Source: Shewanella sp. c952
GTDB lineage: Bacteria > Pseudomonadota > Gammaproteobacteria > Enterobacterales > Shewanellaceae
Assembly (NCBI RefSeq): GCF_019654975.1
Contig: NZ_BPEW01000013.1
Location: 46,287-110,286, forward strand
Length of the DNA stretch: 64,000 nucleotides
Reading direction: 5' to 3'
Part shown: positions 43,794 to 53,726 of the stretch, piece after piece
Position numbering within the stretch: position 1 is the stretch's first letter
Layout of the letters: the number at the start of each line of letters is the position of its first letter
Notes under the pieces: generated by a model
Databases searched by the model: none
The model's input: only the letters and a program-made list of their open reading frames with translations
Told to the model about the DNA's origin: nothing
Made by a program: the position numbers and the translations under genes

Positions 43794-45104
43794 TTACTCC
43801 ACTTCAACTATCATTGCTGCGCCTAAACCACCAGCTGCACATGCAGTCGCAAGACCCGTTCCGCCACCACGACGTTTAAGCTCATGACAAACCTGAGTGA
43901 TCAGTCGTGTACCGGTTGCTGCAAAAGGATGCCCATAAGCTAGTGAACCGCCTAATACATTGAATTTGCTCATATCGATTTCACCAATCGCACGATTACG
44001 GCCTAGTTTCTCTTCGGCAAACTTCTTTGAACCAAACATCTGCATGTTAGCTAAAGTTTGTGCTGCAAATGCTTCATGCATCTCAATAAGCGTCAGATCT
44101 TCTAACTCCATACCCGCGCGCTTAAGCGCCATTGGCGTAGCATAAGATGGCCCCATCAGCATATCTTGCCACACATCAATGGCAGTAAATGCATAACTCT
44201 TGATGTAACCAATCGGCGTATAACCTAATGCTTTAGCTCTACCCTCACTCATTAGCAATACCGCAGATGCACCGTCAGTTAACGGTGTACTGTTTGCCGC
44301 TGTAACCGAGCCATGTTTACGGTCAAACGCTGGACGAAGTTTTGCGTAAGATTCAAGCTTAGAGTTCTCACGGATATTGTTATCACGGTCGATAAAAGTT
44401 TTATACGGTGGTACATGAGCGGCCATCACTTCTTCAGCTAACTTGCCAGCATTCCATGTTTCAGTCGCTAACGTGTGAGATCGATGGGCCAGTGCATCTT
44501 GATCAGCACGGCTAATGTTGTAAGTTTTTGCCATCTGCTCAGCTGTTTGTCCCATTGACAATCCAGTTGAATACTCAGCAACAGCTGGCGGCACAGGCAA
44601 TAGATCTTTTAAACCTAAACGGCGGAAAATTGATAATTTCTGGCCAAAGCTACGTGCTTTATTGAGATCAACAAGCGCATGTGCGAGTTTTTTAGATACG
44701 CCAATTGGTAATACTGAAGATGAATCTGAACCACCAGCAATACCTATTTCCATATTGCCGGTCAAGATTGACTCTGCAACGTTCACCGTTGATTGGAAGC
44801 TAGTTGCACAGGCTCGAGTGACACTATAGGCATCGGTACTGATATCCATGCCAGTACCCAAAACAATCTCACGCGCGATATTTGGCGCTGCAGGCATTTG
44901 CACAACTTGACCATACACAAGCTGTTCGATGAGTTTAGGGTCTAGTTCTGAACGTGAAATTAGTTCATTCACGACCATTTTGCCCATATCTAACGCAGAT
45001 ACACCATGAAATGCGGTCGCTTGTTTAGCAAATGGCGTTCTTAATCCCGATACAATCGCGATTCGTTCGCCTCTAGCGTTAGTTAATTGCTGTCTATCAC
45101 TCAT
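43794..45104 (-). CDS. fadI: acetyl-CoA C-acyltransferase FadI
   Basis: A 436-residue thiolase that cleaves 3-ketoacyl-CoA in the last beta-oxidation step. The active Cys is in [21 protein letters not shown] (about 99), the His in [13 protein letters not shown] (about 356) and [14 protein letters not shown], and the second Cys in [15 protein letters not shown] at the C-terminus. GAGGGTG precedes the ATG. It is the first gene of the fadI-fadJ operon. Candidate FadR and PsrA operators lie 84-151 bases upstream. Confidence 0.95.
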   Translation of the reverse strand: MSDRQQLTNARGERIAIVSGLRTPFAKQATAFHGVSALDMGKMVVNELISRSELDPKLIEQLVYGQVVQMPAAPNIAREIVLGTGMDISTDAYSVTRACATSFQSTVNVAESILTGNMEIGIAGGSDSSSVLPIGVSKKLAHALVDLNKARSFGQKLSIFRRLGLKDLLPVPPAVAEYSTGLSMGQTAEQMAKTYNISRADQDALAHRSHTLATETWNAGKLAEEVMAAHVPPYKTFIDRDNNIRENSKLESYAKLRPAFDRKHGSVTAANSTPLTDGASAVLLMSEGRAKALGYTPIGYIKSYAFTAIDVWQDMLMGPSYATPMALKRAGMELEDLTLIEMHEAFAAQTLANMQMFGSKKFAEEKLGRNRAIGEIDMSKFNVLGGSLAYGHPFAATGTRLITQVCHELKRRGGGTGLATACAAGGLGAAMIVEVE

Positions 45105-45187
45105 TTTTCACCCTCTTGTTCTGCGTCGCTAACCCTTGAAGTTGCTCGCTTTTTTATATCCCTGAGAAACCTGCAAAATAACCAACA

Positions 45188-45204
45188 AACAGGTCTGACC
45201 ATTA
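45188..45204 (-). promoter_or_regulatory. candidate FadR operator upstream of fadI
   Basis: AACAGGTCTGACCATTA has the inverted GGTC-N-GACC core of FadR sites (E. coli consensus core TGGTCnGACCA). It is centred at 45196, about 92 bases upstream of the fadI start, in the divergent fadI/moxR region. Confidence 0.55.
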
Positions 45205-45241
45205 AAGTGTGATCTGATTCTAACTTTTAAATGAAAAATTT

Positions 45242-45255
45242 TAAACACTTGTTTG
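45242..45255 (-). promoter_or_regulatory. candidate PsrA-type operator upstream of fadI
   Basis: TAAACACTTGTTTG contains the perfect inverted repeat AAACA-CT-TGTTT, which fits the known PsrA pattern (G/C)AAAC-N2-4-GTTT(G/C) on one side. It lies 138 to 151 bases upstream of fadI and 86 to 99 bases upstream of moxR, so it could act on either. Confidence 0.4.
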
Positions 45256-45340
45256 TTTTTTAACACTAGCCAAAACCCGATTGAATTATTTACCATAGAG
45301 ATTGTCCATAGTCTCTATACATAATAAATTGAGTACCATC

Positions 45341-46297
45341 ATGCCTTTGAGTCGATTTCATGCACTACGCGAATACTTAAATACCGTTATTCTCGGACAG
45401 CCGACATTAACTGAAAATTTACTCATCGCGCTTATCGCCGATGGACACTTACTTGTAGAAGGGCCTCCAGGCCTTGCTAAGACTCGTGCAGTTAAAGCTT
45501 TGTGCGATGGTGTCGAAGGCGACTTTCACCGAATTCAATTTACTCCTGACCTATTACCCGCTGACCTAACGGGCACAGATATCTATCGCGCTCAAACTGC
45601 CACATTCGAATTTGAAGCAGGTCCAATATTTCATAACCTAATACTGGCTGACGAAATTAATCGTGCTCCAGCAAAGGTTCAGTCGGCATTACTTGAAGCC
45701 ATGGCAGAAAACCAAGTGACTGTCGGCAAGAATAGCTACCCACTGCCAGAGTTATTTTTGGTAATGGCAACGCAGAACCCACTTGAGAATGAAGGGACTT
45801 ACCCGCTTCCAGAAGCACAGTTAGATCGCTTTTTGATGCACCTTAATCTTGACTACCCGAGTGCAGAAACAGAATTTGAAATTTTACGTTTGTCGCGTAA
45901 CGAAGCATTAAAGCAAGAAATCCCGACTATGACGCCGATAATTCAAGGGGATATTTTTGCCGCGAGAGAGCAAGCATTACAGATCTACCTCGCTGAGCCA
46001 CTTGAAAAATATATCGTCGACATTGTAATGGCAACGCGTCAGCCCGCTGCCTATAGCACCGAGCTTGCAAGTTGGCTTGAATATGGTGTCAGCCCACGTG
46101 CAACCATTTCTCTTGAGCGCTGCGCTAGAGCTCGTGCCTACTTATATGAGCGCGATTTTGTGTCGCCAGAGGATATCCAAGCAGTTGCACCCAATGTATT
46201 ACGTCATAGGTTACTGCTTAGTTATCAAGCACAAGCGGACGGTGTATCGGCAGATGATGTGATTAACCATATTCTTTCTCAGGTTGCGGTACCTTAA
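45341..46297 (+). CDS. MoxR-family AAA+ ATPase
   Basis: A 318-residue ATPase. Walker A is GPPGLAKTRAVKAL, Walker B is LILADEINRAPAKVQSALLEAM, and a sensor-1-like VMATQNPLENEGTYPLPEAQLDRF follows. MoxR ATPases act as chaperones that activate partner VWA proteins; the partners are encoded directly downstream. The frame extends to a TTG at 45302, but ATG 45341 (MPLSRFHALREYL) has GAG at a normal distance and a better N-terminus. It is the first gene of a six-gene unit to 52288. Confidence 0.93.
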   Translation: MPLSRFHALREYLNTVILGQPTLTENLLIALIADGHLLVEGPPGLAKTRAVKALCDGVEGDFHRIQFTPDLLPADLTGTDIYRAQTATFEFEAGPIFHNLILADEINRAPAKVQSALLEAMAENQVTVGKNSYPLPELFLVMATQNPLENEGTYPLPEAQLDRFLMHLNLDYPSAETEFEILRLSRNEALKQEIPTMTPIIQGDIFAAREQALQIYLAEPLEKYIVDIVMATRQPAAYSTELASWLEYGVSPRATISLERCARARAYLYERDFVSPEDIQAVAPNVLRHRLLLSYQAQADGVSADDVINHILSQVAVP

Positions 46298-47227
46298 ATG
46301 CTCAAATCAGATCTGCCACTTTTTGCTGATGGCATCAACATCACTGAAAAAGAGCTACTTGCTTGCCAAAACATAGCACGAGCCTTGCCTGAGAAAAGGG
46401 CTAAGGCTAAAGCTAATTTGGCCGGACATCGCTCTAGTGCAATCAAAGGCCGTGGTATGGAGTTTGCCGAGGTTCGGCATTACCAAAGTGGTGATGACGT
46501 GCGCACGATAGATTGGCGCGTAACGGCTAGAACAGGCAAAGCCCACACCAAGCTGTTTGTCGAGGAACGTGAACGGCCAATCATTATCTTGCTAGATCTG
46601 AGCCATAGCTTGTACTTTGGCTCCAGCTTATTGCTACAAGCGGTGCAAGCCGCTCATGTTGCGACCACTCTGGGCTGGAACGCGATATTACATGGCGACA
46701 GGCTCGGCGCTATCATCGCCACTGAACAAGAACATATTGAGCTAAAACCTCGCAGTCGTCAGCAGGGAATATTGCAATTAGTTTCTGCGATTAAGCAGTT
46801 ACATCAACGTCAACTTAAGGCTATCTCAGAGCAAGAGGCAGACCCCGAGCACATGCTAAATGCCTGTAAGCGTTTAAGGCGTATTGCCAAGCCAGGATCA
46901 TTAATTTGGATAGTTTCCGATGGTTGTCACTTTAGCCCCGCGTGTTTAGCCATGTTGTCAGATCTAAAACGCCACTGTGATATGGGCGCTTTTTTGATTA
47001 CCGACCCGTTGCGGGAAGGTAATCTTGCGTTGCCAAAACACTTTAAACTACCGGTTAAAGACGGCGGAAAAGAGCGCATTATCGACAGGCACAGTTATGA
47101 GCATTGGTTACAAAGCCAACAAAAAATTAAAGCGGAATTCACCAATATGATGCAAAAAATAAATGTTGAAACTCGCTTTATTGATGCAGGTAAACGCCTC
47201 AACCAGCAGCTCGGAGCATTTAGATAG
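46298..47227 (+). CDS. DUF58 domain protein of the MoxR/Bat operon
   Basis: A 309-residue protein with the DUF58 signature RHYQSGDDVRTIDWRVTARTGKAHTKLFVEERERP at about 66-100 (conserved D-x-R-x-IDW). After it comes a VWA-like fold beginning IILLDLSHSLYFG. The ATG follows the moxR stop with no gap. DUF58 proteins always accompany MoxR ATPases and are thought to be their clients. Cytoplasmic, no membrane helix seen. Confidence 0.9.
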   Translation: MLKSDLPLFADGINITEKELLACQNIARALPEKRAKAKANLAGHRSSAIKGRGMEFAEVRHYQSGDDVRTIDWRVTARTGKAHTKLFVEERERPIIILLDLSHSLYFGSSLLLQAVQAAHVATTLGWNAILHGDRLGAIIATEQEHIELKPRSRQQGILQLVSAIKQLHQRQLKAISEQEADPEHMLNACKRLRRIAKPGSLIWIVSDGCHFSPACLAMLSDLKRHCDMGAFLITDPLREGNLALPKHFKLPVKDGGKERIIDRHSYEHWLQSQQKIKAEFTNMMQKINVETRFIDAGKRLNQQLGAFR

Positions 47228-47749
47228 ATGGCGCTACAAACACCAGCAGCAAATCCTGCATTAGCATCACTGCAAGATATCCAAACTCCTGTTGAAATTG
47301 GTTTATGGCCAATTGCCTATGGCTATTGGATCCTCATAGCCATCGCGCTTATGTCATCGATTGCGATGTTTGTCTACTTGAGTAAACGCCGAAAGCACAA
47401 CGCTGCAAAACGAGCGGCGATAGTCGAGCTCGCTGAGCTCGACCTTAAAGCCGCTAATTATATTGCTAACGTCAGTGCTGTGTTAAAACGCGCGGCAATG
47501 AGCTACTGCGAACGGGACTTGGTTGCGAGTTTATCTGGCAGCGCGTGGCATAAATGGCTTAGCCAACAAGTTAAACAACCGCCGACTGAATTATGTGAAT
47601 TACTCAGTCTCAGCTACCAGCGAGAACCATTAACCGAGTCACAAGCTATCGCTTTGAAGCTGTACGCTGAGCAGTGGTTGAAAAATGCATTACCTCTGCC
47701 AACCTCTAAAGCAACTTCAATTGGGCTGTCGCAAATGGAGGCCAAATAA
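47228..47749 (+). CDS. DUF4381 membrane protein of the MoxR/Bat operon
   Basis: A 173-residue protein with a membrane helix at about 33-53 (YWILIAIALMSSIAMFVYL), then a cytoplasmic helical domain with AAMSYCERDLVASLSGSAWHKWLSQQ, typical of DUF4381. It starts directly after the DUF58 stop, and its stop overlaps the next start (TAATG). Function unknown beyond association with Bat operons. Confidence 0.82.
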   Translation: MALQTPAANPALASLQDIQTPVEIGLWPIAYGYWILIAIALMSSIAMFVYLSKRRKHNAAKRAAIVELAELDLKAANYIANVSAVLKRAAMSYCERDLVASLSGSAWHKWLSQQVKQPPTELCELLSLSYQREPLTESQAIALKLYAEQWLKNALPLPTSKATSIGLSQMEAK

Positions 47750-48753
47750 TGTTGACCTTAGCACTGCCTTGGTTACTACTGCTGTTACCTCTGCCACTCT
47801 TATTAAGAAAAAAACAACAGTTGCAACAAGCGAAATTAGGTGGACATCTCTATCTTCCAGGTAGCGATGTCGAAGCACAGAGTTTACCGAGCAAAACAGA
47901 AACGACATCGACGAAAGGCTATTGGCTGGTGTGGGTTTTAATAGTGTTTGCCGTTGCAAGGCCATTATGGATGGGTGAGCCGATAGAGTTGCCTAGCAAG
48001 GGAAGAGATCTAATGCTATCGGTAGATTTATCTGGCAGCATGCAGATTGAAGATATGGTCATTGACGGTAAAGTCACCGACAGGTTTACCCTTATTCAGC
48101 ATGTGATAAGCCAATTTATCGAGCGCCGCAAAGGCGATCGCATTGGCCTTATCCTATTTGCTGATCATGCTTATTTACAATCTCCTCTCACCCAAGACCG
48201 ACGTACCGTTGCTCAATACTTAAACGAGGCCGAGATAGGTTTGGTAGGCCGGCAAACCGCAATAGGCGAAGCAATCGCGCTGGGGGTTAAGCGCTTTGAC
48301 CAAGTAGAAAACAGCAATAGAGTGCTTATTTTGCTTACCGATGGCTCTAACAATGCGGGCGCAATATCGCCAGAGCAGGCAACCGATATCGCAGCTAAAA
48401 GAGGGATCACCATTTACACTGTCGGTGTTGGCGCCGAAGTCATGGAACGTCGTACCCTTTTTGGCAAAGAACGAGTTAATCCTTCAATGGATTTAGATGA
48501 GACCCAGCTTAAACAGATAGCAGAGAAAACGGGTGGCAGCTATTTCCGCGCTCGCAATACTGAAGAGCTCGAGCGCATCTATCAAGAGATCGATAAACTA
48601 GAACCGATTAGCCGAGAGCAACTCAGTTATCGACCACAATCAGAACTGTTTTATTGGCCACTTGGCTTGGCATTATTGCTCACCATATTAAAAAGCCTTG
48701 GGCAGCTATCTGTATTCAGCAATAAACCCAAACAGCCATCGAGAGGTCGTTAA
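47749..48753 (+). CDS. batA: VWA-domain membrane protein BatA
   Basis: A 334-residue protein with membrane helices at about 3-20 and 62-78 and one near the C-terminus (LFYWPLGLALLLTIL). The von Willebrand A domain lies between about 85 and 300. The metal-ion-dependent adhesion motif is intact: SVDLSGSMQIEDM (DxSxS), then TDGSNNAGAISP for the TD part. BatA was described in the aerotolerance operon of Bacteroides and is conserved in gammaproteobacteria. Coupled to genes on both sides. Confidence 0.85.
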   Translation: MLTLALPWLLLLLPLPLLLRKKQQLQQAKLGGHLYLPGSDVEAQSLPSKTETTSTKGYWLVWVLIVFAVARPLWMGEPIELPSKGRDLMLSVDLSGSMQIEDMVIDGKVTDRFTLIQHVISQFIERRKGDRIGLILFADHAYLQSPLTQDRRTVAQYLNEAEIGLVGRQTAIGEAIALGVKRFDQVENSNRVLILLTDGSNNAGAISPEQATDIAAKRGITIYTVGVGAEVMERRTLFGKERVNPSMDLDETQLKQIAEKTGGSYFRARNTEELERIYQEIDKLEPISREQLSYRPQSELFYWPLGLALLLTILKSLGQLSVFSNKPKQPSRGR

Positions 48754-48755
48754 GC

Positions 48756-50663
48756 ATGCATTTTATACGTCCAGAATGGCTATTAGCGCTCATCCCGCTG
48801 GCTATGGTGTTAATGTTTATTAAAAAGAATCACGGGGCTAGTTCCAGCTGGGATCAATATATAGCCCCTCACCTCGCGAACATATTACTTAGTCGCACTG
48901 ATAAAAAACGTAGCCACAATATTGCATACCTTGCAATGGCATGGTGTATTGCTGTTGTTGCTCTTTCTGGTCCCGCGATTGATAAAACGCCGCTGCCAGT
49001 TTACGAGTCAGCACAAGGACGAGTCATTGTGATGGATATGTCTCTGTCTATGTATGCCAATGACCTTGTACCAAACCGGTTGACCCAATCAAAGTATCGA
49101 GCAACAGATCTGCTTGGATCGATTGCTGAAGGTGAAACAGGTCTTATCGCTTACGCTGGCGATGCATTTACGATTAGCCCGTTAACTCGAGATAACGCCA
49201 CGCTATTAAACCTACTGCCTACATTAACGCCAAGTATCATGCCAACAAAAGGCTCTAATATAGAAGCCGCACTTGAACATGCTAAATCACTGTTAAGTCA
49301 GAGCGGACATATTAGTGGTGACGTCATTTTATTTACCGATGGGATTTCCCCCTCGCAGCTCAGTGCCGCTCAATCGGTGTTAAAAGGCAGTGGCTATCGG
49401 TTAGGAATTCTAGCATTTGGTAGTGAACAAGGCGCTCCAATTAAGCTGCCTGACGGCCAACTATTGCGTGACAATGCTAACCAGGTGGTTGTCGCAAAGA
49501 CTGATTTTGGATTACTGAATTCATTAGCTGCTGCGAGTAATGGTACCGTCATCGCAACACGTGCAGACGGTCAAGATATTACGCAACTGGTCGATTGGCT
49601 AGCCACCACTAAAGATACAAAAGAGAGTGATAGGCAAGGCGAAGTTTGGCAAGATCTGGGCGGTTATATCGCACTGTTACTGCTGCTGCCAGCCCTTCTC
49701 AGTTTCAGGCATGGATTGCTTGGTGCAATCGCTTTGCTGATAGTTTTACAACCAACACAACCCGTTTACGCTAACAGCTGGGATGATTTGTGGCAGACTC
49801 AAGATCAACAAGCTGCTAAAGACTACCAAGCCGCGCAGTATGAAACCGCTGCGCAAAAGTTCGAGCAAGCTCAGTGGCAGGCTAGTTCTCATTATAAAGC
49901 GGGACAATATGATCAAGCACTAACAGGGTTTGAGCAAGACAACTCTGCCAATGGTCTCTATAACCAAGGCAATGCACTGATGCAGCTTGGTCAATATGAT
50001 AAAGCCGAAAAACGCTATCAAGATGCACTTGAGATGGCACCAGATATGGATAGCGCACAGCAAAACCTTGCATTGGCGAAAGAATTACAACAGCAACAGC
50101 AACAAGACTCCCAGGGCGACGGCGACAACCAGAAAAATTCAGATGAAAAACAAAACTCAGAGGATCAACAAAAGAGTGATGAGCAACAATCTGATGACGG
50201 TCAGCAAAGTGATAAAGAATCCGATGATAGCAGTTCAGACTCAGACAGTGGTCAGGGAGAACAAAAGCAACAACCGTCAGATGACACAAACTCCGGCGAA
50301 GATGCTGCTGATGAATCGCAGCAGAGTGGCGCGAGTGATCCTGCACAAGATAAGCCTAATAGTAACGAAGCGCCCATGGAAGCAAAAGGGTCTGATGACA
50401 AAACCCCAGAAGATAAGCCACAGGAAAATCCACAACCAGCGAATGCTCAACAAACTAATGAATCTGAAGACTCACAACAGGGTGATGAACCAGCCTCTAT
50501 GGCACCTGCTACAGCCTCTGATGAGCCGCTGCCACCAGAAATGGAAAGAGCTTTAAGAGCGATTGCTGACGATCCGCAAGTATTACTGCGCAATAAAATG
50601 CAGCTTGAATATCAAAAACGACGCCGCCAAGGCATTAACACCAAGGAAAACCAACAGTGGTAA
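48756..50663 (+). CDS. batB: VWA and TPR membrane protein (BatB/BatC fusion)
   Basis: A 635-residue protein combining two parts that are separate genes in Bacteroides. Residues about 1-310 form a BatB-like VWA region with DMSLSMYANDLVP as the DxSxS motif and membrane helices at both ends. Residues about 340-445 carry TPR motifs (YNQGNALMQLGQYDKAEKRYQDALEMAPD), like BatC. A long low-complexity stretch (about 445-590) of Gln, Asp, Ser and Glu follows, then a conserved tail (PPEMERALRAIADDPQVLLRNKMQLEY). The gene overlaps batD by 7 bases. Confidence 0.87.
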   Translation: MHFIRPEWLLALIPLAMVLMFIKKNHGASSSWDQYIAPHLANILLSRTDKKRSHNIAYLAMAWCIAVVALSGPAIDKTPLPVYESAQGRVIVMDMSLSMYANDLVPNRLTQSKYRATDLLGSIAEGETGLIAYAGDAFTISPLTRDNATLLNLLPTLTPSIMPTKGSNIEAALEHAKSLLSQSGHISGDVILFTDGISPSQLSAAQSVLKGSGYRLGILAFGSEQGAPIKLPDGQLLRDNANQVVVAKTDFGLLNSLAAASNGTVIATRADGQDITQLVDWLATTKDTKESDRQGEVWQDLGGYIALLLLLPALLSFRHGLLGAIALLIVLQPTQPVYANSWDDLWQTQDQQAAKDYQAAQYETAAQKFEQAQWQASSHYKAGQYDQALTGFEQDNSANGLYNQGNALMQLGQYDKAEKRYQDALEMAPDMDSAQQNLALAKELQQQQQQDSQGDGDNQKNSDEKQNSEDQQKSDEQQSDDGQQSDKESDDSSSDSDSGQGEQKQQPSDDTNSGEDAADESQQSGASDPAQDKPNSNEAPMEAKGSDDKTPEDKPQENPQPANAQQTNESEDSQQGDEPASMAPATASDEPLPPEMERALRAIADDPQVLLRNKMQLEYQKRRRQGINTKENQQW

Positions 50664-52288
50664 TTCGACATATACTGCTACTCTTTATACTCGCCATTGC
50701 GACCACTACGCCCGCCTATGCGATTACGAGCTTACAAGCATCTGTTGACCGAAACCCGGTCATAGAAGGTGAATCGCTCGTATTGACTGTGGTTGCTGAT
50801 GATGATGTTAATAGTGGCGAGCTCAACACTTCTGCACTGCTTAAAGATTTCATTGTTGGCCGAACGAGTATCAGCCGCAGTAAGCAAATAATGAATTTTG
50901 ATGCTCGAAACGAAACCCGCTGGCAAGTGCTGCTTTCACCAAAAACGCGTGGCAATGTGACTATTCCGGCCTTTCAGATACAAGGAGTTAGCTCGAGTCC
51001 GATCACGCTTTCAGTGGTAGACAGAAGCAGCCAACCGCAGCAGAAAAAAGATATCTTTATGCGTGTAAGCTTATCGTCTGAAGAGGCTTACGTCGGTCAA
51101 ATGCTAACCTACCGAGTTAAGCTTTATCTTGCCCTTGAGCTTCAACGTGGCGTGCTTAGTGCCCCCGTGTTACAAGGCGCTCAAATAAAACAACTTGGTG
51201 AAGATAAAGACAGCAATGAGATAATCAATGGCAAACGCTACCGAGTCATAGAACGTGCCTATGCCATTATTGCTGACCAACCGGGAGAGCTGACCATTAA
51301 TGGTGCAAGCTTCTCCGGCGATGTACTGGTGCAAGCCAAGCGCAATGGTGGCATGTTTTCATTCAATGAAAGTAGGCCAACACAAACACAAGCGCCTAAA
51401 TCAGTGGTACTCATCAACCCTGAGCCAGTCGAATATCAAGGTCAGTGGTTAGTGTCTGACTTAGTGGTAATAAAAGAGGATTGGCCTGAGTCGCCAGTCG
51501 AATATAAAGTCGGCGATCCCATTACCCGCACTATCACCTTGTTGGCATCAAATACAGATGAAACTAGCTTGCCTGAATTACAACTTTCGGTACCTTCTGC
51601 ACTAAAATCATACCCAGAGAAGCCGCAGAGAAAGTCGTTTGTTCGAGATAAACAAATGGTGTCACAACTGACGCAAACTACCGCCATAGTCGCCACAAAA
51701 GCGGGAACTTATACTTTACCTAAAATTAAAGTGCCGTGGTGGAATCCGCACCTTAAGCAACAGCAATACGCAACGTTACCAGCGCGCACTATTGTTGTAA
51801 CAGGTGGCGCAGCAGAAATAGCAACCAATCCTCCAACCACCAGTACTACAGCCAATACAGACGCAGGATATTGGCCTTGGATAAGCGCAATACTCGCCAT
51901 CTTATGGTTAGTGACATTAATGCTGTGGTTAAATGCTAGAAAGCAACAGCCGCAAAATACACAACCGATACCAATCGAAAAAATAACGCCGCCAACAAAC
52001 AGCCGTAAGGCACTTCAGAGCAGCTGCGCAGCGAAAGACCCAACCGCGGTTATAAATGCACTAAGAGCCTATTTTGCAGATGTAAATGCAAAGCCAATGA
52101 CCTTGCAAGATATTGCTAAGCAATCAACAGAGCTATCAAGCATGGTAAAGGCTTTGCAACAATCGGCCTATAGCGAGCAGAGCACTAACATTGATTATCA
52201 GCGACTGTTAAAACTGGCGTTATCAACAAAAGCAACCAATAAGCAGCAACACACTTCTGCTCTTAGCGCTTTAAACCCAAAATCCTAA
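50657..52288 (+). CDS. batD: BatD (oxygen-tolerance) family protein
   Basis: A 543-residue membrane-anchored periplasmic protein. The start is GTG 50657, inside the end of the upstream gene. A signal peptide (about 1-22, ending PAYA) leads to Ig-like beta domains beginning LQASVDRNPVIEGESLVLTVVADDD, the BatD signature. A membrane helix lies at about 407-426 (YWPWISAILAILWLVTLMLW), with a cytoplasmic helical tail. It closes the Bat operon and is followed by a terminator. Confidence 0.88.
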   Translation: MVIRHILLLFILAIATTTPAYAITSLQASVDRNPVIEGESLVLTVVADDDVNSGELNTSALLKDFIVGRTSISRSKQIMNFDARNETRWQVLLSPKTRGNVTIPAFQIQGVSSSPITLSVVDRSSQPQQKKDIFMRVSLSSEEAYVGQMLTYRVKLYLALELQRGVLSAPVLQGAQIKQLGEDKDSNEIINGKRYRVIERAYAIIADQPGELTINGASFSGDVLVQAKRNGGMFSFNESRPTQTQAPKSVVLINPEPVEYQGQWLVSDLVVIKEDWPESPVEYKVGDPITRTITLLASNTDETSLPELQLSVPSALKSYPEKPQRKSFVRDKQMVSQLTQTTAIVATKAGTYTLPKIKVPWWNPHLKQQQYATLPARTIVVTGGAAEIATNPPTTSTTANTDAGYWPWISAILAILWLVTLMLWLNARKQQPQNTQPIPIEKITPPTNSRKALQSSCAAKDPTAVINALRAYFADVNAKPMTLQDIAKQSTELSSMVKALQQSAYSEQSTNIDYQRLLKLALSTKATNKQQHTSALSALNPKS

Positions 52289-52322
52289 CGGTTCGGAATT
52301 ATCTACTGCAAATCATAACAAG

Positions 52323-52345
52323 ACGCTCCTTTGGGAGCGTTTTTT
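52323..52345 (+). terminator. terminator of the MoxR/Bat operon
   Basis: Stem ACGCTCC/GGAGCGT with a 4-base loop, followed by a T-run. Confidence 0.88.
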
Positions 52346-52456
52346 ATATAAATGGCTTCTTTATCAGCTAATTTAGACTTTATTTACCTGCAATTGGTAT
52401 TCGAAGTTGAACAAGGTTAAGCTGTGAAATATTGATCCAGTTAGAAAAAAGTAAAA

Positions 52457-53020
52457 ATGTTTGATAGTTGGCGAAATAAAAGGTCTAGCTCCACGGTCTC
52501 TTCAGACATGGTTAGCAAACAAAGACGATACGATAGCCTTGTCAGGGCACTTCATACCGATATATACCGTTATGCCTATTGGTTATGCGGCGATAAACAT
52601 ATCGCTGAAGATATCACTCAAGAAACCTTTCTACGCGCTTGGCGCTCGCTTGATTCATTGAAAGATGAAAAAGCTGCAAAAGCATGGCTGATCACTATCC
52701 TTCGTCGTGAGAATGCTCGCCGTTTTGAACGTAAGCAATTTAATTATTCAGATGTTGAACAAGAATTTATCGAAGATACGTTCTCCGGAAGCACTGAAGA
52801 CCATGCAGAACAACACTTATTGCAGAGACAGATTTCAAAGTTGGAACTTGAATATCGTGAACCACTATTACTACAAGTGATAGGCGGTTTCAGTGGTGAA
52901 GAGATAGCTAAAATATTAGATCTCAATAGAAACACCGTAATGACACGTTTATTTAGAGCTAGAAACCAGCTTAAAGATGTACTCGAACAACCGACTATCA
53001 GAGGTCAATCCAATGGATGA
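52457..53020 (+). CDS. ECF-type RNA polymerase sigma factor
   Basis: A 187-residue sigma-70 family protein of ECF size. Region 2 (about 26-95) contains IYRYAYWLCGDKHIAEDITQETFLRAWRSL, and region 4 (about 120-177) contains LLLQVIGGFSGEEIAKILDLNRNTVMTRLFRARNQL, a helix-turn-helix for -35 recognition. It has no region 1 or 3. The last codons overlap the downstream DUF3379 gene by 8 bases, the usual arrangement of an ECF sigma with its membrane anti-sigma. The stimulus is unknown. Confidence 0.92.
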   Translation: MFDSWRNKRSSSTVSSDMVSKQRRYDSLVRALHTDIYRYAYWLCGDKHIAEDITQETFLRAWRSLDSLKDEKAAKAWLITILRRENARRFERKQFNYSDVEQEFIEDTFSGSTEDHAEQHLLQRQISKLELEYREPLLLQVIGGFSGEEIAKILDLNRNTVMTRLFRARNQLKDVLEQPTIRGQSNG

Positions 53021-53717
53021 ACTTAAATTTCGCCGCCAAGCTTATGGTGAGCCAAATAACCAAGATCCCGAGTTCCTTCAAGCTGCAATGGAATCGGCTG
53101 AAAGAGAAGCTTTTTTAAATGATTTAAAAGGCTTAGATAACAAAATCGAAAATGCGCTTAAAATTGATGTGCCAGACGATCTCGCAGCCAAATTACTGCT
53201 GCGACAGCAGTTGCAGCATCATCATTCACAGCGCCGTAAAACAGGCTTTGCATTTGCAATGGTCGCCTCGGTAGCATTTTTAGCTGGTATTACTTTTACC
53301 CTATTAAGAATGGGACCCGTCGATTTAGGGCAGCATGCATTAGCGCATGTTTATCATGAAGATAAAGCGTTACATGTTGACCAAAATGTGCAATATCAAG
53401 ATGTTAACTTTCAGCTCGCCTCTTTAAATGGCAGCAGCGACATGAAGTTTACCCAGCAGCCAGGCAAAGTGTTTTATAGCACCTACTGTGATTTTCAGGG
53501 CGTCCAGAGCCTGCACTTGGTAATGCAAGGTGAATCAGGAAAAGTCACGCTGTTTATCGTGCCTCTAGAAGATAGAATGGTGCTTGACGAAGCTTTTGCT
53601 GATAATAAGTATAAAGGAATGGGCTTTGAAACAGACAACGCCTACATGTTGCTTGTTGGTGAAGGAGCAGAAGATCTTAATCACGTGAAAAACGAGATTA
53701 AGCAAACATTCATCTAA
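53013..53717 (+). CDS. DUF3379 membrane protein, probable anti-sigma factor
   Basis: A 234-residue protein. The cytoplasmic part at about 1-75 (MDELKFRRQAYGEPNN...) could hold the sigma-binding segment. One membrane helix at about 77-97 (TGFAFAMVASVAFLAGITFTLL) leads to a periplasmic domain to the end. It matches the DUF3379 family, regularly paired with an ECF sigma. ATG 53013 has GAGG at a good distance; an upstream in-frame start at 52977 has none. The anti-sigma role is inferred from position and topology. Confidence 0.82.
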   Translation: MDELKFRRQAYGEPNNQDPEFLQAAMESAEREAFLNDLKGLDNKIENALKIDVPDDLAAKLLLRQQLQHHHSQRRKTGFAFAMVASVAFLAGITFTLLRMGPVDLGQHALAHVYHEDKALHVDQNVQYQDVNFQLASLNGSSDMKFTQQPGKVFYSTYCDFQGVQSLHLVMQGESGKVTLFIVPLEDRMVLDEAFADNKYKGMGFETDNAYMLLVGEGAEDLNHVKNEIKQTFI

Positions 53718-53726
53718 AGCGTTCAC

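Noticed and set aside
49987..50556. A 189-residue frame inside the Bat fusion gene
   Set aside because: Shifted-frame product of the Gln/Asp low-complexity region; basic, no ribosome site.
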